Source: Staphylococcus microti (GTDB lineage: Bacteria > Bacillota > Bacilli > Staphylococcales > Staphylococcaceae). Taken from it: a stretch of DNA of 38,387 bases. A model generated the notes under the pieces. That model did not search any database. It was not told the origin of the DNA and worked only from the letters and a program-made list of their open reading frames with translations. The stretch covers positions 1-38,387 of the forward strand of contig NZ_JXWY01000028.1 in the NCBI RefSeq assembly GCF_000934465.1, read 5' to 3'. The position numbers and the translations under genes are program-made. Below, one piece after another: positions 35,901 through 38,387 of the stretch. Within the stretch, counting starts at the first letter, position 1; the number at the start of each line of letters is the position of its first letter.

Positions 35901-36470
35901 TTGAAAAAAGCAAACACCAGAATGAAAAGAGGAATCAAAATACTAATAGTACAAATTTTAAAAGTATGGGTTTTAACCCCATTATTGTTAACATTTATTT
36001 TCAATATACCTAATTTCGCATGTTTCTTTTATGAAAAATGCTTGTGTAAACTAAAAATAGCTAAATTTTCAAGCAATATACCTTCTCGCAATAAAATAAT
36101 GATATACCTTTTTCTTTATTCTATACTTTTATTGATTGCTTTTTTTACTGGATTCTATCCAGAGCTAGATTCTGTAAATGATAAACAATCTGGTTACCTA
36201 TATGGCATGTATTTTATGACCTTTATTATGATGTATACGGTGCAGTATTTGATTTCGAGATTTTCTAACAAACCATTTCTTAGTAATAAATCATTTAGAA
36301 TAATCATATATTCTTTAGCTACGCTTATTAGTATTTTAACATATGGTATTACACCTATATTAAGTACAAAAGACATAGAAGTTCACTTATTTATTTGGAA
36401 TAACACCTTAACAACACTTATTATCATAGATGTATTGGTTCACTTAATTTTCCCGAGATATTCTGACTAA
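35901..36470 (+). CDS. Unknown membrane protein, start uncertain
   Basis: A frame of up to 189 aa from a TTG at 35901; an ATG at 35922 is the next option. Neither has a clear ribosome site. Predicted helices are at about 15-36, 67-84, 98-117, 132-151 and 160-180. A shorter product could begin at an in-frame ATG near 36100. The segment FYPELDSVNDKQSGYLYGMYF forms the outer loop after the second helix. Not recognised. The weak start may mean it is a decayed or N-terminally truncated gene. Confidence 0.5.
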   Translation: MKKANTRMKRGIKILIVQILKVWVLTPLLLTFIFNIPNFACFFYEKCLCKLKIAKFSSNIPSRNKIMIYLFLYSILLLIAFFTGFYPELDSVNDKQSGYLYGMYFMTFIMMYTVQYLISRFSNKPFLSNKSFRIIIYSLATLISILTYGITPILSTKDIEVHLFIWNNTLTTLIIIDVLVHLIFPRYSD

Positions 36471-36765
36471 ATAATATATTTTGAAATTTGAAAGCTTCTA
36501 TAGTGGAAAGTTAATTAGAAGTAATTATTATTCTTTGGATTATAATCACAACTAAGGCGAAATAGTGCTCTTAGTTTGGTGTACAATTTATTGTGGTTGA
36601 ACAATTTTGGAATAACATCGTTTTTGATTGAATTTCAAGTACTCCTTATCGAATTATTTTGGTGGATTTTATAATCAACTTAGCCACCTATAAATAAAAA
36701 ACGCCACGTGAATTTCATGTTATTATTGAGGTTACCACACCAAATCAATAAAGGACTGAATTCAC

Positions 36766-37862
36766 ATGACGCATACTTATTCTAACACGACAAATCGTAA
36801 AGGAACACACTTAAGTTATGAAAAACGTGTTCAAATTGAAACACTTAAAAACTTAGGCTTTTCAAATCGTGCAATCGCCCGTGAATTAGGACGTGCATCT
36901 CAAACAATTCATAATGAAATTCACAGAGGTACAGCACGTCAAATTAAACGACAAAAAACTCAACATAAAGTCTATGAATATGAGCCACAAATATACTTTT
37001 CTTCATTAGGAGAAAAACGTTATCGTCAAAATAGACAACAATGTGGCGCTCGCCCATTGTGGAAGAAGAATCCAACATTTATTCCATGGGCAGACCATCT
37101 TATGAAGAAGAAACATTGGTCTCCTGAGGCGCAGTAGTGGCATATGCACATAAGCAACAGTGTTTTGAAAAGGAAGAAATTCCATCAACAACGACAATGT
37201 ATGCTTGGATAGATCAACAAATCATGGAAACTAAGAACATCGATTTACTAGAAAAGTTAAAAAGACGTCACTCTACTAGAAATAGTTATTATAGTCGTCC
37301 TCATCATCGTGTACTTGGTCCAAGTATTGAGACACGTCCCAGAGAGATAGAATCACGTGAATCTTTTGGTCACTGGAAAATTGACACTGTAATAGGTACA
37401 AAAGACAAAACGAAACCCGTTATTTTAACACTTGTTGAGAGATAAACACGATTTGAGATATTAGAAATCATAGGTAGTAAAAGTGCTGATGCGGTATGCA
37501 ATGCATTGAAAAACTTGTTTAATTCCTTGGGGGAAAAAGCACCCAAAATCTTTAAATCTATAACGTCTGATAACGGTTCAGAATTCGCATCGCTCTACGA
37601 AGAGTTTAGCCATATGACGAATATATACTTCACACATCCATTCTCATCATATGAACGTGGAACAAGTGAAAACCAACATAAAATGATTCGTCGTTTTATT
37701 CCAAAAGCACATGATTTGTCTGACGTTTCGACAACGCTTATAAAAAGCATACAACAATATATGAACGACTATCCCAGAAAGAAATTGAACTACAGTACAG
37801 CGCACCATCAAATGGCAGAATGTTTAAAGCAACTTAATCTATATAAGCATTTCCAAAGCTAA
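36766..37862 (+). pseudogene. IS30-family transposase, disrupted by a frameshift and an in-frame stop
   Basis: The product would be a DDE transposase. The N-terminal helix-turn-helix is GFSNRAIARELGRASQTIHNE. The catalytic residues can be traced: Asp in HWKIDTVIG, Asp in ITSDNGSEF, Glu in YERGTSENQHK. The first part ends at a TAG at 37135, where the frame is lost (SPEAQ then MAYAHKQ in another frame). A TAA at 37443-37445 interrupts LVER-x-TRFEILEI within the second part. Two separate lesions mean that it is inactive unless recoding occurs. Confidence 0.88.
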
Positions 37863-37876
37863 ATACTTAGCTTTGG
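37853..37876 (+). terminator. Perfect hairpin overlapping the transposase stop codon
   Basis: CCAAAGCTAA pairs perfectly with TTAGCTTTGG around ATAC. The next bases are TTACCTGTT, and then the group II intron starts. Terminator-like hairpins are the usual insertion landmark of class C introns. Confidence 0.75.
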
Positions 37877-37885
37877 TTACCTGTT

Positions 37886-38387
37886 GTGCGCCCGGCATGG
37901 GTAATAACTTGACGGTGAAAGTCCGTTACAGGCTTGGTAGTAGGAACTGTTAGCGAAAGACAAGGGTGTCCATCGTGAGGTGGAATCTGAAGGAAGTCGG
38001 ACGCAAACACTCGCGCTGACGAACAGAAATATCATATTAAGGCTATGTAGAATGGACGAGTCTGCCTAACACGATAAAGTCCGATACTACCCGAGTTCTA
38101 TATAGTAAATGATGCAGTGATGTGAGTGGAAAGTGATTACTCTTACTCGGGGAGGTCTCATCAGCGACAGAAATGCCGTAGTAACAACGAATGATGAGAA
38201 GTCAGCAGAGGTCATAGTAGGTAGAAATACTGAAGGACTGAACAATATTCATACAAGGTAAAGAATGGAGGTTATAGATTTACGACGTACAGAAAACGGT
38301 AGATACCGGCAGCTTATAGAGAGATAAGTAGTGGAACGAAAAAGGGTATATAAGTGTGTACAGTAAATCTTAGGTGAAATGAAAGAA
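37886..38387 (+). mobile_element. Group IIC intron, 5' part (continues past the window)
   Basis: The 5' end is GTGCGCCCGGCATGGGT. Domain I features that match the crystallised Oceanobacillus class C intron, from memory, include GGTGAAAGTCC, AACTGTTAGC, CAAGGGTGTCC, GTGGAATCTGAAGGAAG, and then GGCTATGTAGAATGGACGAG. The sequence after about 38260 should be the start of domain IV with the intron-encoded reverse transcriptase/maturase. An ATG at 38379 after TAGGTGA could be its start, but only three codons are visible. The intron lies 9 nt downstream of a perfect hairpin. Confidence 0.85.

Larger units (their letters stand above)
36705..37885 (+). mobile_element. IS30-family insertion sequence, right end cut by a group II intron
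   Basis: The left end is taken where similarity with the remnant at 34990-35289 begins (CACGTGAATTTC). The transposase occupies 36766-37862. The right end is separated from it by the group II intron that starts at 37886, and lies beyond the window. Because the true terminal repeats are not both visible, the left limit is approximate. Confidence 0.75.

Noticed and set aside
37137-37445. The middle part of the transposase as an independent gene
   Set aside because: It starts at a GTG without a ribosome site and continues the DDE domain of the preceding frame; it is a fragment of the broken IS30 transposase.
38265-38327. A 20-codon frame starting at ATG 38265 as the intron-encoded protein
   Set aside because: It ends at a TAA after 20 codons. 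The real reverse transcriptase frame probably starts at or after 38379, beyond what can be judged.

Overview
The window looks like chromosomal DNA of a Staphylococcus. It is AT-rich, and it carries a YSIRK/LPXTG surface protein, staphylococcal-type lipoproteins, a Sau3AI-like GATC restriction-modification (R-M) pair, and a type III-A CRISPR-Cas locus whose repeat ends in ACGAGAAC, the 8-nt crRNA tag known from S. epidermidis. An animal-associated species is plausible, but I cannot name one from sequence alone.

Layout. (1) 1-5400: a Cof-type HAD phosphatase and a beta-glucoside module on the minus strand (GH1 6-phospho-beta-glucosidase and PTS EIIBCA), with a divergent GntR/UTRA repressor. A perfect 22-bp palindrome fills the spacer of the PTS promoter. 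(2) 5549-10376: a large cell-wall-anchored protein with BspA-like leucine-rich repeats and nine ~100-residue repeats. It is split by one extra C in a C5 run. (3) 10551-17105: an AraC-type regulator; an alternating run of two lipoproteins and two zinc-ribbon/single-TM proteins that share a C-terminal domain; an S66 LD-carboxypeptidase-like protein; a 51-aa membrane peptide; and a MazG-like protein. (4) 17172-34814: a defence island. It contains a GIY-YIG/superfamily-1 helicase fusion, a CRISPR array (14 full repeats, 14 spacers, a truncated 15th repeat), the set cas1-cas2-cas10-csm2-csm3-csm4-csm5-csm6-cas6, a small unknown gene, an unrecognised membrane-protein pair, and the R-M pair. (5) 34815-38387: mobile-element debris. 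It contains a decayed IS30 remnant on the minus strand, two unknown membrane proteins, an IS30 element with a frameshifted and stop-interrupted transposase, and the 5' end of a group IIC intron inserted just after a hairpin overlapping the transposase stop codon.

How the genes work together. The III-A locus appears complete and active: the Cas10 HD and GGDD motifs, Csm3 Asp32 and the Csm6 HEPN RxxxxH motif are all present. The oldest spacer, reverse-complemented, encodes VNGDSMEPMF, the active-site signature of S24-type phage repressors. Its crRNA would therefore be antisense to the repressor mRNA, as type III targeting requires. The GATC R-M pair has a 12-bp palindrome centred on GATC in the methyltransferase promoter, which suggests methylation-linked autoregulation.

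The best candidates for something undescribed are the two-gene membrane module at 29770-31489 (the first gene carries an in-frame 42-bp triplication), the lipoprotein/zinc-ribbon cassette at 11861-15271, and the GIY-YIG/helicase fusion beside the CRISPR leader. Functions for the first two are unknown; nothing beyond location and topology supports a defence role.
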